Translations under genes and position numbers: made by a program
Notes under the pieces: model-generated
What the model saw: only the letters and a program-made list of their open reading frames with translations
Database searches by the model: none
What the model was told of the DNA's origin: nothing
Shown: one piece after another, positions 56,926 through 64,000 of the stretch
Numbering within the stretch: the stretch's first letter is position 1
How the letters are laid out: the number at the start of each line of letters is the position of its first letter
Origin: Desulfatitalea alkaliphila
GTDB lineage: Bacteria > Desulfobacterota > Desulfobacteria > Desulfobacterales > Desulfosarcinaceae
Assembly: GCF_022968795.1 (NCBI RefSeq)
Contig: NZ_JALJRB010000006.1
Span: 124,001 to 188,000 of the forward strand
Length of the DNA: 64,000 bases
Reading direction: 5' to 3'

Positions 56926-58008
56926 ATGGCGAAGATTGATGCCTTTTTCAAACTGATGCACGAACAGAATGCCTCGGACCTGCATTTGATGGCCGGGCAA
57001 CCGCCGGCACTGCGGGTGCATGGCGACATCGAGCGGGTCAAGTACAAGGTGTTGGACAACGATGACCTGCGGGCCATGTTGTATGAAATCGCTGCCGAAG
57101 ACAAAATCAAGACCTTCGAAGAGACCGGGGATGTGGATTTCGGCTATGAGATTCCCGGGCTGGCCCGCTACCGCGCCAATTTTTTCATGCAGAAAAACGG
57201 CGTCGGCGCGGTTTTCAGGGAGATCCCCAGCGCCATCATGAATTGCCAGCAGTTGGGGCTGCCGACGGTGGTCTCCAAACTGGCAACCCTGCCCCGTGGC
57301 CTGGTGATTGTCACCGGCCCCACCGGCAGCGGCAAATCCACCACCCTGGCGGCCATCATCGACGAGGCCAACCGGCAGCGGGCCGATCACATCATCACCA
57401 TCGAGGACCCGATCGAGTTTGTGCACAAGAGCCAGGGCTGCTTGGTCAACCAGCGGGAGGTCGGGTTGCACACCAAGACCTTCGCGGCGGCGTTGCGCGG
57501 GGCGTTGCGCGAAGACCCGGACGTCATTCTGGTGGGCGAAATGCGCGATCTGACCACCATGAGCCTGGCCATCGAAGCGGCCTCCACCGGTCACCTTGTC
57601 TTTTCCACCCTGCACACCACCAGCGCCGCCAAAACGGTGGACCGCATCGTGGAGGTGTTCCCGGCGGAGGAACAGGGACAGATTCGTTCCACCCTGTCCG
57701 ACGGCATTCGGGCCATCATATCCCAGACCCTGTTCAAGCGGATCGATAAAAAGGGCCGCATCCCGGCCTTGGAAATTCTGATTGCCACCCCGGCGGTGCG
57801 CAACCTGATCCGGGAAGCCAAATCCCATCAGATCCCTTCCATGATCCAGACCGGCAAGAAGTACGGGATGCAACTGCTCGACGACGCCATCATGGACCTG
57901 TTCAACAAGGGGCGCATCAGCGCCGATGATGCCTACACCAAGTCCAACGACAAGGGCCGTTTCCGGCCGCTGCTCAAGTCGCCGCCGACGGATTTCACCG
58001 AGGCCTAG
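56926..58008 (+). CDS. pilT: type IV pilus retraction ATPase PilT
   Basis: A 360-residue secretion-type hexameric ATPase. Walker A GPTGSGKSTTLAAII, the Asp box ITIEDPIEFVH, Walker B VILVGEMRD and the His box GHLVFSTLHTTSA are present. It powers pilus retraction and twitching. GGGAG precedes the ATG, in a leader that also has a run of nine C (56790-56798). pilU follows 28 bp after its stop. Confidence 0.96.
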   Translation: MAKIDAFFKLMHEQNASDLHLMAGQPPALRVHGDIERVKYKVLDNDDLRAMLYEIAAEDKIKTFEETGDVDFGYEIPGLARYRANFFMQKNGVGAVFREIPSAIMNCQQLGLPTVVSKLATLPRGLVIVTGPTGSGKSTTLAAIIDEANRQRADHIITIEDPIEFVHKSQGCLVNQREVGLHTKTFAAALRGALREDPDVILVGEMRDLTTMSLAIEAASTGHLVFSTLHTTSAAKTVDRIVEVFPAEEQGQIRSTLSDGIRAIISQTLFKRIDKKGRIPALEILIATPAVRNLIREAKSHQIPSMIQTGKKYGMQLLDDAIMDLFNKGRISADDAYTKSNDKGRFRPLLKSPPTDFTEA

Positions 58009-58036
58009 CCCGATCCCGCCGGCACAGGGAGATGAC

Positions 58037-59203
58037 ATGAAGAAGCAGGAAATCGACCACATTCTGACCCGCATGCTGGATTCCCACAGCAGTGTATCGG
58101 ACCTGAATTTTACCGTGGGCCGGCCGCTGCAGGTGGAAAGCGCCGGCGAGTTACTGCCGGTGGAGATGAAACCGCCGATTCAGAGCTTGACGCCGTTTCA
58201 GACCGAGACCGTGGCGATGAACTTGATCGACGGTAACCGCCGCCTGACCGAAACGTTGTTGCGCACCGGCTCGTGCGATCTCTCCTACAGCCTGCCCGGC
58301 AAGGCCCGGTTCCGCGTCAACATCTTCATGCAATCGGGGCACCTGTCCATCGTCCTGCGGCAATTGGAATCCAAGGTGCCCACCATCCGGGACATGCAAC
58401 TGCCCGGCAGCTTCAGGGAGATGGCCCGGGAACTCAACGGCATCGTGATTTTTACCGGCGCCACGGGCACCGGTAAAACCACCTCCCTGGCCGCTATTCT
58501 GGAAGAGATCAACGAGCGGCGCCCCGTTCACGTGGTGACCCTGGAAGATCCCATCGAATACCAGCATCCCCACAAGAAGGCCACCTTCAACCAGCGGGAG
58601 CTTGGACGGGATTTCGACAGCTTCGCCAACGGCTTGCGGGCGGCGCTGCGCCAAGCACCCAAGGTGATTCTGGTGGGCGAAATGCGCGACCGGGAAACGG
58701 TGGAGATCGGCCTGACGGCCGCTGAAACCGGTCACCTGGTGCTGACTACGCTGCACACCGTGGATGCCGGCCAGACCATCAACCGTATTCTGGGTATGTT
58801 CACCAACGAGGAGGAGAAACAGGTGCGCATCCGTTTGGCCGATACGGTGCGCTGGGTGGTTAGTCAGCGGCTGCTGCCAAAGGTCGGCGGCGGCCGGGTG
58901 GCGGCCTTCGAGGTGCTGCGCGCCAACCTGCGGGTCAAGGAGGCCATTTTGCACGGTGAGTCGGAGGGCAAGACCTACTATGAGATGATGCAGGCCGGTC
59001 GTCCCTTCGGCATGGTCACCTTCGACGACTACATTGTGGATCTCTACGAGCAGGGATTGATCAACGAGGAGATCGCGCAGGCCTATGCCTCCCACAAGGC
59101 GGTCACCAGTCGGGGGATCGACCGGGTGAAAAGCGCCCGTGGCGAGGCCACCACCGACATCAAGGATCTGGAGATCGATCGCGCCTATCATCAAAAGGCT
59201 TAA
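58037..59203 (+). CDS. pilU: PilU-like type IV pilus ATPase (PilT paralog)
   Basis: A 388-residue PilT/PilU-family ATPase: Walker A GATGTGKTTSLAAIL, Asp box VTLEDPIEYQH, Walker B VILVGEMRDRE and His box GHLVLTTLHTVDAG. It is longer than PilT at the C-terminus and follows pilT directly, hence PilU is likely; it would act as a PilT-dependent retraction accessory. GGGAG precedes ATG 58037. Confidence 0.92.
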   Translation: MKKQEIDHILTRMLDSHSSVSDLNFTVGRPLQVESAGELLPVEMKPPIQSLTPFQTETVAMNLIDGNRRLTETLLRTGSCDLSYSLPGKARFRVNIFMQSGHLSIVLRQLESKVPTIRDMQLPGSFREMARELNGIVIFTGATGTGKTTSLAAILEEINERRPVHVVTLEDPIEYQHPHKKATFNQRELGRDFDSFANGLRAALRQAPKVILVGEMRDRETVEIGLTAAETGHLVLTTLHTVDAGQTINRILGMFTNEEEKQVRIRLADTVRWVVSQRLLPKVGGGRVAAFEVLRANLRVKEAILHGESEGKTYYEMMQAGRPFGMVTFDDYIVDLYEQGLINEEIAQAYASHKAVTSRGIDRVKSARGEATTDIKDLEIDRAYHQKA

Positions 59204-59226
59204 CCGCCGGGAAGTGGATATTTGCC

Positions 59227-59892
59227 ATGGAAGTGGTTTGTGACAATTGCCAGGGAAAATTGAGAATCGCCGACGACAAGGTGCCGGCCGGCAAAACCGC
59301 CTTCGTCAAATGCCCTCGATGCCAGTCCCGCGTGAGCGTGAGCGGTGCGGTACCGGCACCGGAACCGGAACCGGAGGAGGCGCCCGCCTCCCTGGACGAT
59401 TTGTTCGATTTTACCGAAGAGGACGGGGAGGCCTATGACGCCGCGGAGAAGCCCTTCGATTTCATCGAGGAGGAGGGCAAGACGGCCATGGTCTGCGAGG
59501 CCGATGCGCTGATCCGGGAAAAGTTGCGGCCCACCCTCGATTTGCTGGAGTACCATATCACCGAGGTGCCCAACAGTCGCGAAGCCCTCAAGAAGATGCG
59601 CTACCACACCTACGACCTGATTCTGCTCAATGAGTATTTCGATACCCGCGATCCGGATGCCAACGCGATTCTGATCTATTTGGAGCGCCAGCCCATGGAG
59701 ACCCGGCGCAATATTTTCGTCACCTTGTTGACCACCCGCTATCGCACCATGGATCACATGACCGCCTTTCAGAAAAGCGTCAACATGATTCTCAATTTGC
59801 GCAATATCGATGATATCGACAAGATCCTGCAACGGGGGATGGCCGATTACGGCCTGTTCTACAAGGTGTTCAAGGAGTCCGTCGAATTGTGA
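59227..59892 (+). CDS. zinc-ribbon protein with degenerate receiver domain
   Basis: A 221-residue protein. The N-terminus (about 1-35) is an MJ0042-type zinc ribbon with CDNC and CPRC knuckles. A Pro/Glu/Asp-rich linker (about 45-85) leads to a receiver-like domain (about 90-220). The usual phospho-acceptor position reads LILLNEYFD, where an Asp after LILL would be expected, so it is probably a pseudo-receiver. It follows pilU by 23 bp and overlaps the MBL gene, suggesting a role linked to pilus motility (inference only). Confidence 0.85.
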   Translation: MEVVCDNCQGKLRIADDKVPAGKTAFVKCPRCQSRVSVSGAVPAPEPEPEEAPASLDDLFDFTEEDGEAYDAAEKPFDFIEEEGKTAMVCEADALIREKLRPTLDLLEYHITEVPNSREALKKMRYHTYDLILLNEYFDTRDPDANAILIYLERQPMETRRNIFVTLLTTRYRTMDHMTAFQKSVNMILNLRNIDDIDKILQRGMADYGLFYKVFKESVEL

Positions 59893-60806
59893 TCCCGGAT
59901 GCAATAGAAGTTGCGCCGGGGCTTCACCGCATTCCGCTGCCGGTGGCGCTGCCGGGCTTTGCCGGGTTCATCTCCGCCTGGGCCTATACTGCGGGGCCAG
60001 TGCTGCTGGTGGACCCGGGGCCGTCGGCCACGGCCGACCACCTGCTGACGGTGTTGTCCCGCCTGGGCATCCGAAAACCCGATCTGATCTTGTTGACCCA
60101 TATCCACATCGACCATGCCGGCGGCATCGGTGAACTGGCGCGGGCTTTTCCCCGCACCCCGGTGGTGTGTCATCCCAAGGCGGTCCGCCACTTGATCGAA
60201 CCGGACCGCTTGTGGGAGGGATCCCTGGCCACCCTTGGAGATGTGGCGCGCCGTTATGGTCCCATTGCACCCGTCCCCGCCGCCCAAATTTTGGCGGCCG
60301 ACACCCTGGCCGAGGCCCCTGTGCGGGCGGTGCCCACCCCGGGGCATGCGGCGCACCAATACAGCTACCTTGTCGATGACCTGCTGTTTGCCGGCGAAGC
60401 CGGAGGGGTGTCCATCGCACTGGCCGAGGGCGGCCACTATCTGCGGCCGGCGACGCCGCCGCCGTTTCGCTTGGAGATTTGTCTGGAAAGTATCGATCGC
60501 CTCGTCGCTCTTCAACCGCAACGCATCTGCTACGGGCATGTGGGCATGCGGGCGCAGGCCGTGCATTGGCTCAACGCCCACCGCGAGCAGCTACAGCGGT
60601 GGCACCGGTTGATCGCTGAAGGGTGCGGTCCCGGGCGCCCGGACGACGCCCGGGCGCTGGAAGCGTGCGTGGACCACCTGCTGGCCCACGATCCGTTGCT
60701 CGCTTCATGGCCCCGATTGAATGCCGATGATCGCGAACGGGAGCGATTTTTCCTGCGCAACAGTGTGAAAGGCTATTGGGACTACCAGGCGCCCAAGGCA
60801 CATTGA
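59889..60806 (+). CDS. metallo-beta-lactamase-fold hydrolase
   Basis: A 305-residue MBL-fold protein. The metal site LTHIHIDHAGGI (HxHxDH) is complete, with a downstream PTPGHAAHQ histidine. It is related to glyoxalase II-like hydrolases; the substrate is unknown. The start is GTG 59889 overlapping the stop of the zinc-ribbon gene, so it is translationally coupled. It converges with coaX. Confidence 0.9.
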   Translation: MIPDAIEVAPGLHRIPLPVALPGFAGFISAWAYTAGPVLLVDPGPSATADHLLTVLSRLGIRKPDLILLTHIHIDHAGGIGELARAFPRTPVVCHPKAVRHLIEPDRLWEGSLATLGDVARRYGPIAPVPAAQILAADTLAEAPVRAVPTPGHAAHQYSYLVDDLLFAGEAGGVSIALAEGGHYLRPATPPPFRLEICLESIDRLVALQPQRICYGHVGMRAQAVHWLNAHREQLQRWHRLIAEGCGPGRPDDARALEACVDHLLAHDPLLASWPRLNADDRERERFFLRNSVKGYWDYQAPKAH

Positions 60807-60887
60807 CACACCCGATCCCCATTGATCCAATGCCATTTCAGGCCATGGCGCCGCACCGCCCGTGGTTGTTTTTTACGCGAGCCCGAA

Positions 60888-61655
60888 TTACGCCATGCTG
60901 TCGGCGATGATCTTCAAACCTTCCAATGTTAAATCGGGTGCCACCGCCTCGATGGTGGTGGCCACATCCTGCATCAGGGGGGCCAGCCCGCCTGTGGCGA
61001 TCACTTTGGCCGGTTCCTGCAGTTCGGCGCGGATGCGGGTCACCATGCCGTCCACCATGCCGGCATAACCGAAGATGATGCCCGACTGCAGGCTGCCGAT
61101 GGTGTCCTTGCCGATGACCCTGGCGGGTCGCTTGAAGATCTCCACCCGTGGCAGCTTGGACGCCTTGGCGAAGAGGGCTTCGGCGGCGATGCCGATGCCG
61201 GGGCTGATGGCGCCGCCGAGGTATTCCCCCTTGGCGGAGATCACATCGAAGGTGGTGGCGGTGCCGAAGTCGATGACGATCAGGCTGCTGCGATGGCGCT
61301 GATAGGCCGCCACGCCGTTGACGATGCGGTCGGCCCCCACCTCGTTGGGGTTGCTGTAGAGAATGGGCATGCCGGGATAGGATTTGGCGTCGATCCAGTG
61401 GGGCGCGTGTCCCAAATACTTGCGGCTGAAACCATCCAGGATGGTGACCATGGGCGGCACCACCGAAGAGATGATGGTTTTGTGGATCTGGTTGAACCGA
61501 ATGCCGCTATGGGCAAACAGGCCGGCCGCCAGCACGTTGAATTCGTCCTCGGTGGTGTTGTACTCGGTGCGCACCCGCCAGCTGGCCACCAGCCGATCGC
61601 TTTGAAACACGCCCATCACAATGTTGGTGTTGCCCACGTCGATAACCAGCAACAT
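60888..61655 (-). CDS. coaX: type III pantothenate kinase
   Basis: A 255-residue CoaX, the first enzyme of CoA synthesis. MLLVIDVGNTNIVMGVF gives the phosphate-1 motif, with GADRIVNGVAAYQ, VIDFGTATTFDVI and GGAISPGIGIAAEAL also diagnostic. GAGGAACC precedes the ATG. It is 41 bp downstream of folP in the ftsH-folP-coaX run. Confidence 0.97.
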   Translation of the reverse strand: MLLVIDVGNTNIVMGVFQSDRLVASWRVRTEYNTTEDEFNVLAAGLFAHSGIRFNQIHKTIISSVVPPMVTILDGFSRKYLGHAPHWIDAKSYPGMPILYSNPNEVGADRIVNGVAAYQRHRSSLIVIDFGTATTFDVISAKGEYLGGAISPGIGIAAEALFAKASKLPRVEIFKRPARVIGKDTIGSLQSGIIFGYAGMVDGMVTRIRAELQEPAKVIATGGLAPLMQDVATTIEAVAPDLTLEGLKIIADSMA

Positions 61656-61696
61656 AATTCAGGTTCCTCGTTGTTTCGGGTTCGGGGAAGGGGCGC

Positions 61697-62569
61697 TCAA
61701 GCCGCCGCCCGGCGCAATGCGTCCAGCATTCGCACATTGGCCCGCGTGTTGGCCACGTTGTGCACCCTGACGATGTGGGCCCCTTGCATCACGGCCATCG
61801 CAATGGCCGCTTGGGTGCCCGTCTCCACCTCCGGCCGGTCCGCCGCCGGCTCTTGACCCAGTGCGGCGGCCAGGGTTTTGCGGATGAACGCCTTGCGGGA
61901 AGGCCCCACCAGAAGGGGCGCCTTCAGATCGGCGAGCGATGCCAACCGTCCGATCAGTTCCAGGTTGTGCGCCGCGGTCTTGCCGAATCCAATGCCCGGA
62001 TCGATGATGATGTGTTGCGGATCGATACCGGCGGCGACGGCCCGGTCGATGGCGTCTTGCAAAAACCGGCGCACCTCGCCGATCAGATCGGTGTAGGTGG
62101 GATTGTTTTGCATGGTGCGGGGGGTCCCCTGCATGTGCATCACGATAACAGGCACCTTGTGGCGCACGGCCACCGCGGCCATCTCCGGATCCATGGCCAA
62201 GGCGCCGATGTCGTTGATCATGGACGCGCCGGCGGCCAGAGCGGCATCGGCCACTTCCGCTTTGGTGGTGTCGATGGAGATGGGCACGGGGACGCGCTCG
62301 GTCAAACGGCGGATGACCGGCACGACGCGCGCCGCTTCTTGGATCGCCGGCACATCTTCGGCATAGGGGCGGGTCGATTCGCCCCCGATGTCGAGGATGT
62401 CCGCGCCGTCTTTGACGAGCCGCAGGGCTTGGTTGACGGCTGCATCCTCGTTGTAGAAGGCGCCGCCGTCGGAAAAGGAGTCGGGCGTCACATTGACAAT
62501 GCCCATGATCGCCGTGCGATCACCGAGGGCCAGTTCGCGATGGTGCCAGCGCAGGGTGTGGTGGTGCAT
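61697..62569 (-). CDS. folP: dihydropteroate synthase
   Basis: A 290-residue FolP of folate synthesis. Signatures are IMGIVNVTPDSFSDGG, DILDIGGESTRP, SIDTTKAEVA, MINDIGAL, VIMHMQGTPRTMQ and IDPGIGFGKT. ATG 62569 is chosen; a TTG at 62587 overlapping the ftsH stop is in frame, but neither has a strong ribosome-binding site. It follows ftsH directly, a common gene order. Confidence 0.96.
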   Translation of the reverse strand: MHHHTLRWHHRELALGDRTAIMGIVNVTPDSFSDGGAFYNEDAAVNQALRLVKDGADILDIGGESTRPYAEDVPAIQEAARVVPVIRRLTERVPVPISIDTTKAEVADAALAAGASMINDIGALAMDPEMAAVAVRHKVPVIVMHMQGTPRTMQNNPTYTDLIGEVRRFLQDAIDRAVAAGIDPQHIIIDPGIGFGKTAAHNLELIGRLASLADLKAPLLVGPSRKAFIRKTLAAALGQEPAADRPEVETGTQAAIAMAVMQGAHIVRVHNVANTRANVRMLDALRRAAA

Positions 62570-62583
62570 CGAACCTGTCTCTG

Positions 62584-64000
62584 TCAAGAAGTTTCGGGGG
62601 GGCGCTCCTGCGGACGCTCCTTGGCGTCTTCCGAATCCCGCTCCCGGTCCTCCACCGGTTCTGTTTCCTCTGAGGGCGGTGGCGGCGGTGCGGCGGATGC
62701 ACTTGCCGTTTTCGCACCATCGGCCGGGGTCTCATCACCCCTATCGCTTTCATCCTCCGGTGGATCCGGTAGATCCACATCCGGGTTGATGGAGCGGATC
62801 AGGTCGTCCAACTCCTTGCCCTGAACGGTTTCCTTTTCGAGGAGCAGGTCCGCCAGGGCGTGCAGGGTCTCCATGTGCGATTCAAGGATGGATTTGGCCT
62901 TGCGGTAGGCCTCCTTGATCAGCCGGGACACCTCGTTGTCGATGCGCTGGGCCGTGGCTTCGGAGTAGTCCCGATGCTGGGCGATTTCGCGGCCCAGGAA
63001 AACATGCTCTTCGCCCTTGGCGTAGGAGAGGGGGCCCAACTCATCGCTCATACCCCAACTGCGAACCATTTTCTGAGCCAGTTCGGTCGCCATCTTGATG
63101 TCGTTGGAAGCGCCGGTGCTCAACCGGCCGAACACCAGTTGCTCGGCCACGCGACCGCCGAAGGCCACGGCCAACTCACTCTCCAGTTGATCCTTGTATT
63201 TGAAATCACGCTCCTCGGGCAGAAACCAGGTCACCCCGGCCGCCCGGCCGCGGGGAATGATGGTGATCTTGTTCACCGCGTCGGTTTCCGGCAGCAACCG
63301 CGCAACCAGTGCGTGGCCCGCTTCGTGGTAGGCGGTGGTTTTGCGGTCCTCCTCCTTGATCACCTTGGACTTGCGCTCGAGGCCCATGTAGACCTTGTCC
63401 TTGGCGTCCTCGAAGTCCACCATCTCCACCTTCTCCTTGGAACGCTTGGCCGCCAGCAAGGCCGCCTCGTTGACCAGGTTCTCCAGGTCGGCACCCGAGA
63501 AGCCGGGGGTGCCCTTGGCCAGGGTCAGGGGCCGCACATCCGCGGCCACGGGTGTTTTTTTCATGTGGACGCTGAGGATTTTTTCCCGGCCGCGGATATC
63601 GGGCAGGCTGACCACCACCTGGCGGTCGAAGCGTCCCGGGCGCAACAGCGCGGGGTCGAGCACATCGGGGCGGTTGGTGGCCGAGATGAGGATGACCCCT
63701 TCGTTGGATTCGAAGCCGTCCATTTCCACCAGCAGTTGATTCAGGGTTTGTTCCCGTTCGTCGTGCCCGCCGCCGAGGCCGGCGCCCCGATGGCGGCCCA
63801 CCGCGTCGATTTCATCGATAAAGATGATGCAAGGCGCATTCTTTTTGCCTTGCAGGAAAAGATCGCGTACCCGTGAAGCGCCGACGCCGACGAACATTTC
63901 GACGAAATCCGAGCCGCTGATGCTGAAAAAGGGCACGCCCGCCTCACCGGCAATGGCGCGGGCCAGAAGGGTCTTGCCCGTTCCCGGCGGTCCCATGAGC
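62584..64000 (-). CDS. ftsH: ATP-dependent zinc metalloprotease FtsH, N-terminus beyond the right edge
   Basis: The visible part begins at the Walker A motif ([20 protein letters not shown]) and covers the AAA module with Walker [13 protein letters not shown], the SRH region [19 protein letters not shown], and the zinc-protease domain with HEAGH. The membrane-anchored N-terminus, roughly 190 residues, lies outside the window. The C-terminus is extended by a low-complexity Pro/Glu/Asp/Arg-rich tail (about 60 residues) after [11 protein letters not shown]. It degrades misfolded membrane proteins and short-lived regulators. It heads the ftsH-folP-coaX run. Confidence 0.97.
   Translation of the reverse strand, partial: LMGPPGTGKTLLARAIAGEAGVPFFSISGSDFVEMFVGVGASRVRDLFLQGKKNAPCIIFIDEIDAVGRHRGAGLGGGHDEREQTLNQLLVEMDGFESNEGVILISATNRPDVLDPALLRPGRFDRQVVVSLPDIRGREKILSVHMKKTPVAADVRPLTLAKGTPGFSGADLENLVNEAALLAAKRSKEKVEMVDFEDAKDKVYMGLERKSKVIKEEDRKTTAYHEAGHALVARLLPETDAVNKITIIPRGRAAGVTWFLPEERDFKYKDQLESELAVAFGGRVAEQLVFGRLSTGASNDIKMATELAQKMVRSWGMSDELGPLSYAKGEEHVFLGREIAQHRDYSEATAQRIDNEVSRLIKEAYRKAKSILESHMETLHALADLLLEKETVQGKELDDLIRSINPDVDLPDPPEDESDRGDETPADGAKTASASAAPPPPPSEETEPVEDRERDSEDAKERPQERPPETS

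Overview
The window looks like a GC-rich chromosome segment of a strictly anaerobic, probably sulfate-reducing Desulfobacterota bacterium (Desulfosarcina-like). The main evidence is a complete tmcDCBA electron-transfer operon, a corrinoid methyltransferase cluster, coexisting class II and class III ribonucleotide reductases, a rubredoxin, a pair of acyl-CoA synthetases and a predicted selenoprotein. This placement is inferred from gene content and not from a marker-gene comparison. I saw no phage, IS element, CRISPR array, tRNA or rRNA.

Layout. 1-5063 (minus): methyl-transfer operon with a MtrH/AcsE-type pterin methyltransferase, a corrinoid protein, two MttB-superfamily enzymes without pyrrolysine and a DUF1638 protein cut by the left edge. 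5442-6913: SGNH lipoprotein and PilZ protein. 6924-11812 (minus): ispG, proS and bifunctional rel. 11980-17812: nrdJ (minus) diverging from nrdD-nrdG (plus), with two NrdR-like boxes and a 17-bp perfect inverted repeat between them. 18112-21198 (plus): propionyl-CoA synthetase and a tandem universal stress protein. 21206-23894 (minus): hybrid histidine kinase preceded by a truncated 4Fe-4S gene. 24448-31060 (plus): a branched-chain-amino-acid-type ABC transporter with an acyl-CoA ligase embedded in the operon. 31062-35287 (minus): tmcD-tmcC-tmcB-tmcA plus a lone receiver protein. 35677-38780 (plus): membrane-anchored unknown protein, PHP phosphoesterase and a flavoprotein related to 4-hydroxybutyryl-CoA dehydratase that lacks that enzyme's cluster ligands. 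38938-40078 (minus): UbiA prenyltransferase and rubredoxin. 40165-42593 (plus): an HTH-EIIA fusion overlapping a ClC/CBS channel. 42615-48061 (minus): manC-rfbBACD followed by a selenoprotein gene. 48273-54131 (minus): Cache/PAS hybrid kinase, then proC-ccdA-thioredoxin. 54496-60806 (plus): secreted unknown protein, yggT-divIVA, pilT-pilU, a zinc-ribbon pseudo-receiver and an MBL hydrolase. 60888-64000 (minus): ftsH (cut by the right edge), folP and coaX.

Physiologically the region combines one-carbon demethylation of quaternary amines, uptake and CoA activation of organic acids, and Tmc-mediated transfer of electrons from periplasmic cytochrome to the cytoplasmic sulfate-reduction pathway. 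It adds deoxynucleotide synthesis suited to fluctuating redox conditions, and surface polysaccharide precursors (dTDP-rhamnose, GDP-mannose).

The strongest new observation is an in-frame TGA at the first conserved cysteine of a C_GCAxxG_C_C family redox protein (42615-43094, minus), followed by a SECIS-like hairpin. A conventional gene caller would truncate this gene. Also notable are a 53-residue rubredoxin with a CxC first knuckle and the divergent nrd operator region.
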